From the NCBI RefSeq assembly GCF_900106745.1, contig NZ_FNNV01000002.1, forward strand, positions 334,369-398,368: a stretch of 64,000 nt of DNA, in the 5' to 3' direction. Shown here one piece after another: positions 63,623 through 64,000 of this stretch. The position numbers and the translations under genes are program-made. Under the pieces are notes generated by a model, which did no database searches, had not been told where the DNA came from, and worked only from the letters and a program-made list of their open reading frames with translations. The stretch comes from Paenibacillus sp. CF384. Lineage in GTDB: Bacteria > Bacillota > Bacilli > Paenibacillales > Paenibacillaceae. Numbering within the stretch: position 1 is the first letter of the stretch; each line of letters starts with the position of its first letter.

Positions 63623-63713
63623 TGGCGGAGAGCGAGAGATTCGAACTCTCGAGACGCGGTTAGCGCCTACACGATTTCCAATCGTGCTCCTTCGACCACT
63701 CGGACAGCTCTCC
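63623..63713 (-). tRNA. tRNA-Ser (GGA)
   Basis: Class II tRNA with long variable arm; acceptor GGAGAGC, anticodon loop TTGGAAA, CCA encoded. Confidence 0.95.
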
Positions 63714-63720
63714 AGATGAA

Positions 63721-63796
63721 TGGCTCCCCGAACAGGACTCGAACCTGTGACAACTCGATTAACAGTCGAGTGCTCTACCAACTGAGCTATCAGGGA
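63721..63796 (-). tRNA. tRNA-Asn (GTT)
   Basis: Acceptor TCCCTGA, anticodon loop TGTTAAT, discriminator G, CCA encoded. First tRNA after the 23S gene. Confidence 0.95.
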
Positions 63797-63914
63797 ACAG
63801 TGTTATTCAGGAACTTTGTTCAAAGCTTGCGCCTTGAAAACTGGATACGAACCTTTGCGAAGGTCTTGTTTAGCTGATGTTGTCCGAAGTTGAACATCCG
63901 AGCGAATGTTCGTA

Positions 63915-64000
63915 GGATAAGCCCTCGACCGATTAGTATTCGTCAGCTGCATGCATTGCTGCACTTCCACCTCGAACCTATCAACCTGGTCGTCTTCCAG
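63915..64000 (-). rRNA. 23S ribosomal RNA, 3' end only
   Basis: Minus strand carries the conserved 23S 3' terminus: GACCAGGTTGATAGGTTCGA, GAGGTGGAAGTGCAGCAATG, then CTGACGAATACTAATCGGTC and GAGGGCTTATCC. The gene continues beyond the window. The exact 3' end is approximate. The 118 bases before tRNA-Asn contain no 5S rRNA. Confidence 0.92.

Overview
The window looks like a chromosomal segment of a Paenibacillus-type endospore-forming Firmicute. The reasons are: two YesN/YesM-type two-component systems beside LplB/LplC-type sugar ABC importers, large secreted multi-domain carbohydrate-active proteins, a spore protein gene (sspI) divergent from a SpoU-type rRNA methylase gene, a Lia/Psp envelope-stress cluster, and a 16-tRNA cluster behind a 23S rRNA gene whose order closely follows the Bacillus trnD cluster (Asn-Ser-Glu-Val-fMet-Asp-Phe-Thr-Tyr-Trp-His-Gln-Gly-Cys...). 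There are no intact insertion sequences, phage genes or CRISPR arrays.

Region 1 (1-12.9 kb, leftward) is a polysaccharide-sensing and uptake locus: a secreted glycosidase-like protein, a YesM-type kinase, a YesN-type regulator, a sugar-binding lipoprotein, two permeases and a second, much larger paralogue of the secreted protein with a tandem array of carbohydrate-binding-like modules. The first permease gene has lost its reading frame at the start, near an A10 run. A promoter segment of about 130 bp occurs twice in the locus.

Region 2 (13.2-36 kb, leftward) is a second glycan locus: kinase and regulator, lipoprotein copy B, a GH74-type xyloglucanase-like enzyme, lipoprotein copy A, two permeases, two putative intracellular glycosidases (DUF4832; DUF5060 plus DUF4038/apiosidase-like), then eight catabolic genes (SDR, Gfo/Idh/MocA, Zn-alcohol dehydrogenase, VOC, DUF1537 acid-sugar kinase, PanE-like, UlaG-like, FAH). 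The two lipoprotein genes share a 1,616-bp block that is almost identical, while their promoters and signal/linker regions have diverged. Remnants of a response regulator and of a permease start show that a whole regulator-lipoprotein-permease unit was once duplicated around the GH74 gene. The catabolic tail resembles a branched-sugar-acid (apiose-like) pathway; this is inference.

Region 3 (36-45.4 kb) holds housekeeping genes (XRE regulator, rRNA methylase, ktrA, sspI, DinB) and a LacI-controlled cluster of three Gfo/Idh/MocA dehydrogenases plus a ThuA-like protein. Region 4 (45.4-57.8 kb) holds an array of TGTTGCA hairpins, then prfC, a cyclase-family gene, zwf, ywmB, an orphan FliD-like gene, moeA and mobB (each next to a simple-sequence repeat), and a rhamnose mutarotase/isomerase pair with a divergent AraC regulator. 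Region 5 (57.8-62 kb) is a Lia/Psp envelope-stress operon with two PspA genes around a PspC gene. Region 6 (62.2-64 kb) is the tRNA cluster and the 3' end of a 23S rRNA gene, with no 5S gene in the expected place.
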